Virus record (IMG/VR): IMGVR_UViG_3300025280_000079
Span: 1 to 37,524 of that record
Length of the DNA stretch: 37,524 bases
Source: a virus
Reading direction: 5' to 3' (one strand)
In this document: positions 6,171 to 11,734 of the stretch, one piece after another
How the letters are laid out: every line of letters starts with the position of its first letter
Position numbering within the stretch: the stretch's first letter is position 1
Position numbers and translations under genes: made by a program
Notes under the pieces: model-generated
Database searches by the model: none
The model's input: only the letters and a program-made list of their open reading frames with translations
Told to the model about the DNA's origin: nothing

Positions 6171-6876
6171 ATACGGTCGTCGTGCTTTCGCCGGTGTTCC
6201 AGTCAAGGGTTTCGACGGTATCACCAGCCTCGTCCTCGCCGGGCTTGTTTTTAATCTCTGTGACTGTGCCGTCAAGTTCTATCCCGACCTGCACCATCGG
6301 TGACAGGTAGTCCAGGCTTACGTGCTTTCCCAGTGCGAGCCTGAGAGTCTCATCCCGGACGATCTGCGAGGCTACTGCCTCAGTGATGTTGAGTGTAGGC
6401 TCGACGATCCCGGCGATAAGCAGGTCTTTTATGATGTTGAGTGCCTGGGCGCGCGCTATCTTCTGATCGGTGGTCAGTCGAGGCTCTGCGTCAGGTACAG
6501 CCTGTGCCTGCTGCGGGGCTGCCTGTACCGGGGACGGCTGTGCGTTCCCGCTGGCTCGGCGAATCCTGTTTATGTCACGGCCCTCGCCGTCCGAACCGTC
6601 GCGCCTGGTGTAGGTGCGGTGAACCATCTGGACCTCGACTACGTCGCCGGACTGGTACTTTTCACCAGCGTAGTCATCGAACCTGTGTGCCTGATCGTTC
6701 CATTCGCCCTTGCAGTTCCACCATGAGTTGCTGGTGTCCTCGACAAAGCGAAGGCCGTAGCCGTACTGCCCGTCGTTGGCTCCGTCCACAGTGACTATCT
6801 TCCAGTTGAACGTAGTCCTGTCACCGTCCAGCTTGGCTATGTCGTGAGGCCATAGATCATCGTTCCGATTTGCCAT
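6169..6876 (-). CDS. OB-fold, SSB-like protein (tentative)
   Basis: The 235-residue product starts at the ATG at 6876 (GAAGGGAAGAGACAT leader); a longer frame to 6915 overlaps the HTH gene. Residues about 20-107 are beta-rich with aromatic positions (TTFNWKIVTVDG, GYGLRFVED, WWNCKGEW, GDVVEVQMVHRTY), consistent with an OB fold. A Gln/Pro/Ala linker (SPVQAAPQQAQAVPD, about 115-129) follows, then a helical domain and an acidic end (GEDEAGDTVETLDW). The order OB fold, flexible linker, acidic tail resembles single-stranded DNA-binding proteins, and the next gene downstream is an exonuclease. No signature motif is decisive, so the name is an inference. Confidence 0.6.
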   Translation of the reverse strand: MANRNDDLWPHDIAKLDGDRTTFNWKIVTVDGANDGQYGYGLRFVEDTSNSWWNCKGEWNDQAHRFDDYAGEKYQSGDVVEVQMVHRTYTRRDGSDGEGRDINRIRRASGNAQPSPVQAAPQQAQAVPDAEPRLTTDQKIARAQALNIIKDLLIAGIVEPTLNITEAVASQIVRDETLRLALGKHVSLDYLSPMVQVGIELDGTVTEIKNKPGEDEAGDTVETLDWNTGESTTTV

Positions 6877-6890
6877 ATGTCTCTTCCCTT

Positions 6891-7076
6891 CTAGGCTATG
6901 CCGTGCTGTTGGCACAGCCTGTTGATTTGTTCGACTCGTTCGGGCGACGGTTGCGCGTCACCTCGGATGTATCGCCTGACCTGTTCGCTCGACTGGCATC
7001 CCAGTGCGTCAGCGATCTCGCGGCTGGACATCTTCTTCCGCAGTTCACGTACACGTTCTGTCGTTGCAGTTATCAT
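6891..7076 (-). CDS. Small helix-turn-helix DNA-binding protein
   Basis: This 61-residue protein is almost entirely one HTH domain: ERVRELRKKMSSREIADALG then SSEQVRRYIRGDAQPSPERVEQINRL, a Cro/C1-like five-helix layout with recognition helix SSEQVRRYIRG. The start at 7076 is in an AAGGAGACAGG cassette overlapping the previous stop. It is a candidate repressor or activator of the phage promoters near 7.7 and 10.7 kb, whose dyads it could bind; the pairing is a guess from proximity. Confidence 0.8.
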   Translation of the reverse strand: MITATTERVRELRKKMSSREIADALGCQSSEQVRRYIRGDAQPSPERVEQINRLCQQHGIA

Positions 7077-7318
7077 CCTGTCTCCTTTAGCTTTGGGTTT
7101 CTAACATCGTCAACTAAATCCTGGAACCACCCGACCGGACAGTTCCCGGCATGTTGTATCTCGGACTGGTTCTCACCAGCATGTCCGCACTCATCGCACG
7201 ACACCCATTCTTCATATGCCAAAGTGCCGTTAGCACCTCGCGAGTGAGCGGTGAGTGCGTGGTCGCTGATCGCATCGTCAATGTGATCTGCTAAGTCACT
7301 TATCAAGTTACTGGTCAT
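7073..7318 (-). CDS. Small hypothetical protein with CxxCGH motif
   Basis: This 81-residue acidic protein has a helical N-terminus (NLISDLADHIDDAISDHAL) and a CDECGHAGE ... HAGNC element at about residues 41-60, likely a zinc site. A short FQDLVDDVRNPKLKETG tail ends in the repeated start cassette for the HTH gene. The ATG at 7318 follows AGAGAATCACAC, the second recurring leader type of this arm. It overlaps the upstream gene by 11 bp. Not recognised. Confidence 0.7.
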   Translation of the reverse strand: MTSNLISDLADHIDDAISDHALTAHSRGANGTLAYEEWVSCDECGHAGENQSEIQHAGNCPVGWFQDLVDDVRNPKLKETG

Positions 7319-7631
7319 GTGTGATTCTCTTTTCTGTGTACTCGACTGCTTTCTCTATAAGTTCTTTCGTGGGATGGCCTTCCACCAGGCATAGCATCTC
7401 ATTGGCTAGCAAGAAGAATGTCGTGTCTATTAACTCTGTTAGTACAGGTTCACAGAGTTGATGCGCCAAATCCATCACTTCTTGACCATCAATGCCGCAA
7501 CGATCCATGAGGACATTTTCGATTTCGGCATACTGTTTTTCGTAGGCATCTCTCGATGCTGCAATTGACAACATGCGTTCTTTTACGACAGCTAAAAAAG
7601 CTGCGAATTGTCCTTGGGTTACATTCATCAT
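7308..7631 (-). CDS. Helical hypothetical protein
   Basis: This 107-residue protein is predicted almost wholly alpha-helical (QGQFAAFLAVVKERMLSIAAS, EVMDLAHQLCEPVLTELID, TTFFLLANEMLCLVEG). It is not recognised. It is the first gene after a clear leftward promoter and dyad, and the leader AGAGGATCACATA precedes the ATG. It therefore heads the transcription unit that continues into the HTH, OB-fold and nuclease genes. Confidence 0.72.
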   Translation of the reverse strand: MMNVTQGQFAAFLAVVKERMLSIAASRDAYEKQYAEIENVLMDRCGIDGQEVMDLAHQLCEPVLTELIDTTFFLLANEMLCLVEGHPTKELIEKAVEYTEKRITHDQ

Positions 7632-7649
7632 TATGTGATCCTCTTTTCT

Positions 7650-7667
7650 CGGGTCAAAGCTGACCCG
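7650..7667. promoter_or_regulatory. Inverted repeat CGGGTCA-4-TGACCCG (operator or 5' hairpin)
   Basis: CGGGTCAAAGCTGACCCG is a perfect 7-bp dyad with a 4-base centre, immediately downstream of the -10 element of the 7.7-kb promoter. The dyad at 10676-10692 shares the GGTCA...TGACC halves but has a longer centre, so the two could bind one regulator or form RNA hairpins at the 5' end of each transcript. Confidence 0.65.
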
Positions 7668-7676
7668 GCTATACCA

Positions 7677-7705
7677 ATGGTACTACACCTGCTACACCTT
7701 GTCAA
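7677..7705 (-). promoter_or_regulatory. Sigma-70-type leftward promoter (7.7 kb)
   Basis: On the minus strand TTGACA (7700-7705) is separated by 17 bases from TACCAT (7677-7682). The spacer contains GGTGTAG twice. Transcription would start near 7668-7670, at the edge of the dyad, and read the gene at 7308-7631 and beyond. It lies in the 91-base gap after the primase/helicase gene. Confidence 0.7.
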
Positions 7706-7722
7706 ATCCAACTCGGCCTGTT

Positions 7723-9765
7723 TCACTCCTGTATTTTCCGATATTGCCCAGCCGCGTTCACTGTCACAACCCCGCGGTCTTTTGCCCGTAGCAGCGACTG
7801 CCTGATGGTGACTGCTTTGAGGTCTGTCAACTCTTCTGCTATTTCGGCGGGCGACATGCTTTGGGTGGCGACCAACGACAAGATTCGGTCGTGCGCTGAA
7901 AGCTTCGGTGCAAGCACTTCCGACTGTGTAAGGTCGGCCTCTGTATACGTGATCTTTCTTGCGTTCTTATACTCGTCTGACTGGAAGTCCACACGCAGCC
8001 CGACAGGTCGCATGATTCCGGTGTTGCTTCCCTTCCTATGGGTAATGGCGATCACGGTGCTGTCGTTGCCGGGTTCTGCATCTGCGGATACCTCGTAGAT
8101 TTGACGGGCGAGGTTCGTGTAATACACGCTGCCGTATGCAGAAGGTTCCCGGGAATTTTTCGCGGCGTGCGTGATACCGATGCTCGATATCCCAAGGGCC
8201 GACATGACCTGATGCCAGGTGCGTGCTGCTTCTGCGTCATTGGGACTGTGCTGATCGCCTGACGCGGCGACCAGCGAGTCCACGCAGATCAGCTTGATGT
8301 CATGGTCGGCGATGTCCTTTGCGATAGCGTCGAAATAATCAGCCAATGCACCGTGGTAGCGTCGGTACAGTACCGGCTTGAGGACATCATGTTCCCATGT
8401 CATACCCTGCCCTCTGAGCAGGGCCGTGGCGGTGGTGTTGAAGGCTTCCTCGCTGTCTTCCCAGTCGCAATACATGACTCCACCGGGGAAGCCTGGGTCT
8501 ATGCCGGGGATCAACTGCGTCCCCGATGCCTTCGACAAGAGGAGGGCAGTAGCAATTGTTGACTTGCCGTTACCTGCAAACCCGAACATGAGTGTGGGCT
8601 GGCTGGTCTGGACGTAGGGTCGGACGCACCAGCCCTCATCGACAGCGGTTGGTGTATGGAAACGCATGTCCTTTGCTGCGCCACCCTCTTCGAGGCTGCT
8701 GCTAACCATGTTGGATACCTGATCCAGTACCATCTGCCAGTTGAGAGGTCTGCGGTTCTTCAGCACCCGCGTCAGAGACTCACGACCTGATGATGACAGC
8801 AGGTTCAGTCGCACTGGCCCAAACAGAGGATCAGTATGAGAACTAAACTTAATCCAACATTCGATACCGGATTTGCTCACTGTTATCCGGGTCAAGGACA
8901 CAATCAAATCCTCGCTCGACCATCTGAAAACGCGACGGTTAGCGATCTCCGACATCACGACGGGGGCAGAGACATCTTCATTCGCGAATACATTCTCTGC
9001 TGGCACGTACCTGTAGATAGACTGGATCGTCTGATCGAGTTCGCGCTCGTCCATCGGCGGGTCACAAGCTAACCGGAATGTCTCCAGCAACTGGCGCGCA
9101 ACGTCGATAGGTATGTGCTTGCTGTTTAGATATCCAGCTAGTCGCGCGGTGACATCGTTGCGCTGACCTTCGGGCGCGCCTTCGGAGAGGTAGGTCGCGA
9201 CCCATGAGGGCTGGGTAACGTCATCCCACCCTGCTGTAACGCCTGTGCGTGGACGAGAGGACGGCTTACTGGCAGCGTATGCCACCAGTTCCGGCCACTG
9301 TCCGAGGGGTAAGTCGCGAATCAGTTCGTATGGTTTGCCGTCGATCACCGACGGCGGGGCCACGATGTATCCGTTTGAGGCCCCATTCCTCACGTCAACC
9401 TTGTCGAGCAGTCCGGCTGTCTGGGGCAGGTCAGTGCCTTGATGTTCCAGCAGCAAGTGAAAACCGCGGGGCGTTTTATGTGTACGGCACTCTGGAATCT
9501 CCAGACCCGCCTGGGTCAGTGCAGCTTTAGCTTCTGGGCCATCCAGATCCACTACTGTGAAGCTGTCGCCACATGCGATCCCGATGTTGGCTCGCGGGTA
9601 CGTGGTGAACAGCTTGGTGATTATTTCTGGGTCGGTGGTAGCTGACAGCGATCCGTTGGGCTGGAGCAGCGTGTCCTTGATGGGGATTTTTGAGTTCGGG
9701 CTGAGTGCCAGTATCGCGAATCCCTGTCGGGCGTACTCGATTCCTGCGGACAGAATGTCAGCCAT
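7723..9765 (-). CDS. Primase-polymerase / RecA-like ATPase (helicase) fusion
   Basis: This 680-residue replication protein has an N-terminal bifunctional primase-polymerase domain (AEP/Prim-Pol, about 1-165). It shows VVDLDG with the catalytic Asp73/Asp75, HKTPRGFHLLL (96-106) and DVRNGASNGYIVAPPS. A primase C-terminal helical segment follows (EGQRNDVTARLAGYL, about 199-213). The C-terminal half is a RepA/DnaB-type ATPase: Walker A GFAGNGKST (395-403), Walker B LICVDS with Asp496, and ITHAAK (531-536). Residues about 625-677 form a winged helix (SPAEIAEEL...TIRQSLLRAKDRGVV). It should prime and unwind DNA at the phage origin. The ATG at 9765 follows GAGAGGAGAATCC. No separate DNA polymerase is seen in the window. 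Confidence 0.9.
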   Translation of the reverse strand: MADILSAGIEYARQGFAILALSPNSKIPIKDTLLQPNGSLSATTDPEIITKLFTTYPRANIGIACGDSFTVVDLDGPEAKAALTQAGLEIPECRTHKTPRGFHLLLEHQGTDLPQTAGLLDKVDVRNGASNGYIVAPPSVIDGKPYELIRDLPLGQWPELVAYAASKPSSRPRTGVTAGWDDVTQPSWVATYLSEGAPEGQRNDVTARLAGYLNSKHIPIDVARQLLETFRLACDPPMDERELDQTIQSIYRYVPAENVFANEDVSAPVVMSEIANRRVFRWSSEDLIVSLTRITVSKSGIECWIKFSSHTDPLFGPVRLNLLSSSGRESLTRVLKNRRPLNWQMVLDQVSNMVSSSLEEGGAAKDMRFHTPTAVDEGWCVRPYVQTSQPTLMFGFAGNGKSTIATALLLSKASGTQLIPGIDPGFPGGVMYCDWEDSEEAFNTTATALLRGQGMTWEHDVLKPVLYRRYHGALADYFDAIAKDIADHDIKLICVDSLVAASGDQHSPNDAEAARTWHQVMSALGISSIGITHAAKNSREPSAYGSVYYTNLARQIYEVSADAEPGNDSTVIAITHRKGSNTGIMRPVGLRVDFQSDEYKNARKITYTEADLTQSEVLAPKLSAHDRILSLVATQSMSPAEIAEELTDLKAVTIRQSLLRAKDRGVVTVNAAGQYRKIQE

Positions 9766-9807
9766 GGATTCTCCTCTCTTTGGGTGTTGTTATCCGGGTG
9801 TTGGTTG

Positions 9808-9827
9808 GGTAACGATATCACGTTACC
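9808..9827. promoter_or_regulatory. Perfect inverted repeat GGTAACG-6-CGTTACC
   Basis: A 7-bp dyad with a 6-base centre (ATATCA) lies in the 103-base gap upstream of the primase/helicase gene. Its GTAACG core is the same as that of the ATGTAACGC repeats in the 13.6-kb control region, suggesting one binding protein for both. No T tract follows, so it is not an obvious terminator. Confidence 0.6.
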
Positions 9828-9868
9828 AGCGCGGGGTTCACGAGCAGGGCTGTCCCTCTTTCCGCGAC

Positions 9869-10180
9869 CTAATATCCTATCTCTTTGCGTGCGTGCTTTT
9901 CGGTGGCAGCTTCCGCGTGCCGGTCGCCCGGCTCGTGCGATGTAACCGCCGGGTACAGGTTCCTGCCCTGCACGCGCTTGACCTTGCCCGAATCGAGCCT
10001 GATCGAAAACCAGTGCCGGGTATTTGAGTCGTACCAGTCGCGCTCGATCCTTCCACTGAAGGACTCGTCGCCTGTGTACGTCCCGCCTCTGGACCTGCGT
10101 CGGCCACCTGAGAAGCTGAACGACCCGCCTGTGAATTTCGGCAGTGTGAACTTTATGCGATCCCCGATTACGATGTTCAT
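9869..10180 (-). CDS. Basic hypothetical protein, probably nucleic-acid binding
   Basis: Started at 10180 (GAGGTACAGGTATGA overlap with the upstream gene), the protein has 103 residues. It begins with a beta strand (MNIVIGDRIKFTLPKF), has a Gly/Ser/Arg-rich loop (GGSFSFSGGRRRSRGGTY, about 18-35), a beta-rich core (FSGRIERDWYDSNTRHWFSIRLDSGKV split by loops) and a charged tail. The GDxIxF start and short beta core suggest a small barrel. Upstream in-frame codons to 10345 lie inside the preceding gene and are rejected. No family is recognised. Confidence 0.7.
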   Translation of the reverse strand: MNIVIGDRIKFTLPKFTGGSFSFSGGRRRSRGGTYTGDESFSGRIERDWYDSNTRHWFSIRLDSGKVKRVQGRNLYPAVTSHEPGDRHAEAATEKHARKEIGY

Positions 10181-10485
10181 ACCTGTACCTCTTTGTAGTT
10201 TTCCTCGATCCCGGCATCGTCCAGGACAAGGTATGCGTCGGTGTTGCGTCCGCCGATGTTCCAGGTGGAGACTGACTCGTTGAGCATGTTGGCCTCGCCC
10301 CAGTCGTAGATAGTTGCTGTGCCATGCTCCGACTCGATAGTCCATTCGCTCATCGTCGTAGAACCGTCGCCCCTGTCGGGCCAGCCCAGCTTACGAACCA
10401 GTTCGGCACCCGACACTCTGATCGTGCCGACCTTGCGAAGTCGGTTGATGCTGGTGTTCGGGCTATTGATTGAAACGTATGTCAT
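10177..10485 (-). CDS. Conserved-looking phage hypothetical protein
   Basis: This 102-residue mixed alpha/beta protein contains ELVRKLGWPDRGDGS, HGTATIYDWGEAN and WNIGGRNTDAYLVLDDAG. The second half (ATIYDWG..., STWNIGGRNTDA) resembles small phage proteins I have seen next to replication genes, but none with a known function. Its start follows AGAGGATCACACGA, the second leader type. It is the first protein gene after the 10.7-kb promoter and the tRNA-like gene. Confidence 0.7.
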   Translation of the reverse strand: MTYVSINSPNTSINRLRKVGTIRVSGAELVRKLGWPDRGDGSTTMSEWTIESEHGTATIYDWGEANMLNESVSTWNIGGRNTDAYLVLDDAGIEENYKEVQV

Positions 10486-10557
10486 TCGTGTGATCCTCTC
10501 AGCGCGTGATGGATGCGCGCCCCCCGTGTTGGTTAGTGCCAGAGAACTGGCGGTATT

Positions 10558-10637
10558 TGGTGGAGGCGGTGGGAATCGAACCCACGTACAGCAGATTCCG
10601 CAAGCGGTTTTATCTACTGGCTAAACCAATCGCCCCC
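10558..10637 (-). tRNA. tRNA-like gene with abnormal anticodon region
   Basis: Reading the minus strand, GGGGGCG (10637-10631) pairs with CGCCTCC (10568-10562) as a 7-bp acceptor stem with one G-U. The T arm is perfect (GTGGG TTCGATT CCCAC), the discriminator is A, and CCA is encoded (10560-10558). A D-loop-like AGCCAGTAGA lies between GGTTT and AAACC, which can pair. But no 5-bp stem with a 7-base loop and U33 fits the remaining 20 bases. The best alternative is an 8-bp stem CAGTAGAT/ATCTGCTG enclosing 15 bases with an inner CCGC-TT-GCGG. The amino-acid type cannot be assigned. It may be a degenerate tRNA, a tRNA with an insertion, or a tRNA mimic. Confidence 0.6.
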
Positions 10638-10648
10638 GTTTTTGGTTA

Positions 10649-10674
10649 TGTGATCCTCCCCTCTTGTGATCCTC
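10649..10674 (-). promoter_or_regulatory. Two leader cassettes GAGGATCACA without a gene
   Basis: GAGGATCACA occurs at 10665-10674 and again at 10649-10658 on the minus strand, between the promoter and the tRNA-like gene. The same leader stands directly before the ATG of the genes at 7631 (..GAGGATCACATAATG) and 10485 (..GAGGATCACACGAATG). Here the second copy reads ..CACATAACC, without a start codon. They look like ribosome-binding sites that lost their genes. Confidence 0.5.
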
Positions 10675-10675
10675 T

Positions 10676-10692
10676 GGTCAGTCGGTCTGACC
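10676..10692. promoter_or_regulatory. Inverted repeat GGTCAG-5-CTGACC
   Basis: GGTCAGTCGGTCTGACC is a 6-bp dyad with a 5-base centre, located at the expected start point of the 10.7-kb leftward promoter. It shares half-sites with the dyad at 7650-7667 in the same relative position, which supports an operator or a common 5' RNA hairpin. Confidence 0.6.
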
Positions 10693-10700
10693 TGCAAACA

Positions 10701-10728
10701 AAGATACACTACTACACCCTAATGTCAA
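10701..10728 (-). promoter_or_regulatory. Sigma-70-type leftward promoter (10.7 kb)
   Basis: On the minus strand TTGACA (10723-10728) and TATCTT (10701-10706) are 16 bases apart. The spacer contains GGTGTAGTAGTG, close to the GGTGTAGCAGGTGTAG of the 7.7-kb promoter. The transcript would begin near 10693 and carry the dyad, the two orphan leaders, the tRNA-like gene and then the genes at 10485 and leftward, including the primase/helicase. Confidence 0.7.
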
Positions 10729-10967
10729 CTACTTATCGTACCAATCTGCCACCAGTTTATTAACCCGGCACCGGATCGCGTAACTCGCCAGCGTAGCAGG
10801 CCGTTGCGCGTGCATGGTGGCGGGTACCCTGCCGGGTACGTGCTGGAAACGCTGTGCGTCGATGCCAGTGGGGCATGGTGCCGTTGTTATGCCGGATCCC
10901 CGGCACGCGAAAACCCGCGACCGTCGAGAGAGTGTGACAGCCGCGGGCGGGTAGGTGGCTGGGTTTG
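10729..10967. other. Gene-free stretch with three GC-rich hairpins
   Basis: No credible reading frame was found between the promoter and the stop of the 80-aa gene at 10968. Three inverted repeats are present: GTACCC-TGCC-GGGTAC (10824-10839), TGCCGG-ATCC-CCGGCA (10890-10905) and CCCGCG...CGCGGG (10914-10947, 22-base loop). CGGGTAC also occurs as a direct repeat. None is followed by a T tract on either strand, so they are not typical intrinsic terminators. They may end leftward transcription by another route or form a structured RNA. Confidence 0.5.
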
Positions 10968-11210
10968 TTAGCTGGGTTGATTCTCCACCTTCCGATCAGG
11001 TAAATATTGGTTTATAAAAAATTGTTCCGGTTCGCCGTTCATCGTCACCCCGTCAAGGTGCGTTAGTCCTATGGTGTAACCATTGTCCGTGCATACAACG
11101 AACCAATGTCCAATTGCATTGCCATGTCCCTTAACAACTTCGTAACTATAAGTTGCCCAATGAACAGTCTTGCCAGCATCAACGGCTGCTTTGATTTCTT
11201 CTAGTGTCAT
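10968..11210 (-). CDS. Small conserved phage protein
   Basis: This 80-residue protein starts MTLEEIKAAVDAGKTVHWA and continues with beta strands (TYSYEVVKG, HWFVVCTDNGYTIGLTHLDGV). The opening, a helix ending in DAGKTVHW, is a pattern I have seen in many small phage proteins of unknown function, where a beta sheet follows. The ATG at 11210 follows AGAGGATAGGAC and sits 3 bases after the preceding stop. No activity can be assigned. Confidence 0.72.
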   Translation of the reverse strand: MTLEEIKAAVDAGKTVHWATYSYEVVKGHGNAIGHWFVVCTDNGYTIGLTHLDGVTMNGEPEQFFINQYLPDRKVENQPS

Positions 11211-11213
11211 GTC

Positions 11214-11399
11214 CTATCCTCTCGCCTGGTTGTTGGCACGACGCGCTGCGCGACGCTGGCGGAATATCTCCCGCGCCACGTCGCGCTCGTCAGCGTGGAG
11301 TGTGATCCACTGTCGCAGCTTGCGCGCTACCGCCGGGTCGTTAGTCTCGACGCCGTCGGCGATCCGTACCACGTTTTGGATGTTGGTTTGTGATGTCAT
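11214..11399 (-). CDS. Small basic helical protein
   Basis: With the ATG at 11399 (leader AAAGAGAGTTAATCGA) the product has 61 residues. It is helical and becomes very basic toward the end (DVAREIFRQRRAARRANNQARG), suggesting nucleic-acid binding. An open extension of this frame to 11519 is rejected because a better gene (11404-11571) occupies that DNA in another frame. The stop of that gene lies 4 bases before this start, giving close coupling. Confidence 0.6.
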   Translation of the reverse strand: MTSQTNIQNVVRIADGVETNDPAVARKLRQWITLHADERDVAREIFRQRRAARRANNQARG

Positions 11400-11403
11400 T
11401 CGA

Positions 11404-11571
11404 TTAACTCTCTTTCCGCGTTGCTTGCTTGTCTTCCCACAGTGCAAACAGGCCGTACCCTGCTGAATGTGCGACACAGTACCGAATAAACAGCGGCATA
11501 TCTGCTGACCCATCGCCATCTATTGAGCAGTCACAATTATTCGATTTTATTGTGGTTCTCTCTACTGTCAT
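11404..11571 (-). CDS. 55-residue Cys-containing phage protein
   Basis: A 55-codon frame starts with the ATG at 11571 behind AAAGAGAGTTAATCAAT and ends TAA at 11404. The protein reads MTVERTTIKSNNCDCSIDGDG, then MPLFIRYCVAHSAGYGLFALWEDK. The C-x-C ... RYCVAHSA..L pattern matches small phage proteins I recall (C-x-C ... YCPLHxxA), probably with a zinc site. The terminator at 11620-11643 lies just upstream, so expression depends on readthrough or an unseen promoter. The same leader (GAAAGAGAGTTAATC) precedes the next gene at 11399. Confidence 0.7.
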   Translation of the reverse strand: MTVERTTIKSNNCDCSIDGDGSADMPLFIRYCVAHSAGYGLFALWEDKQATRKES

Positions 11572-11619
11572 ATTGATTAACTCTCTTTCTCTTGTTGTCT
11601 AGTTTCGTAGTACCTCTTC

Positions 11620-11643
11620 ATAAAACTGGGCTACTAAGCCCAG
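11620..11643 (-). terminator. Intrinsic terminator, leftward
   Basis: On the minus strand CTGGGCT-TAGT-AGCCCAG forms a perfect 7-bp GC-rich hairpin, followed directly by TTTTAT. It stands about 90 bases downstream of the stop of the 255-aa gene. A second hairpin, GACATAT...ATATGTC (11651-11672), precedes it. Since genes continue leftward only 50 bases later, it may be a partial terminator or attenuator. Confidence 0.75.
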
Positions 11644-11716
11644 CGACTAGGACATATTTGTTGGCATATGTCAGACCCGGTATGAGTTACATGTCGCGCC
11701 TCCGTGGTATTTGGTT

Positions 11717-11730
11717 TGGTTAAGTTAGCT
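11717..11730. repeat. 14-bp direct repeat TGGTTAAGTTAGCT, copy 1
   Basis: The same 14 bases occur at 12574-12587. In both places the repeat lies a few bases after the stop codon of a leftward gene (stops at 11735 and 12590). A shorter match, GTTAGCTGG, follows the stop at 10968. It looks like a module end that travels with gene 3' ends. Confidence 0.65.
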
Positions 11731-11734
11731 AGGT

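Noticed and set aside
9621-10325. A 234-codon minus-strand frame overlapping the start of the primase/helicase
   Set aside because: It is rich in Arg and Pro in the manner of a shifted frame, has no start site, and overlaps three better-supported genes.
10506-10763. An open frame on the plus strand reading ..EAVGIEPTYSRF..
   Set aside because: This is the usual false translation across the antisense of a tRNA gene. The DNA is better explained by the tRNA-like element and the leftward promoter.
11400-11519. N-terminal extension of the 61-aa basic protein with CRCLF...CLHCGK
   Set aside because: The apparent zinc motif is in the wrong frame of the better-supported 55-aa gene at 11404-11571, which has a matching leader and a plausible family pattern.
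11577-11621. A 14-codon frame beginning MKRYYETRQQ right after the terminator
   Set aside because: Its ATG lies in the T tract of the hairpin and has no Shine-Dalgarno site, though its last codons provide the leader for the next gene.
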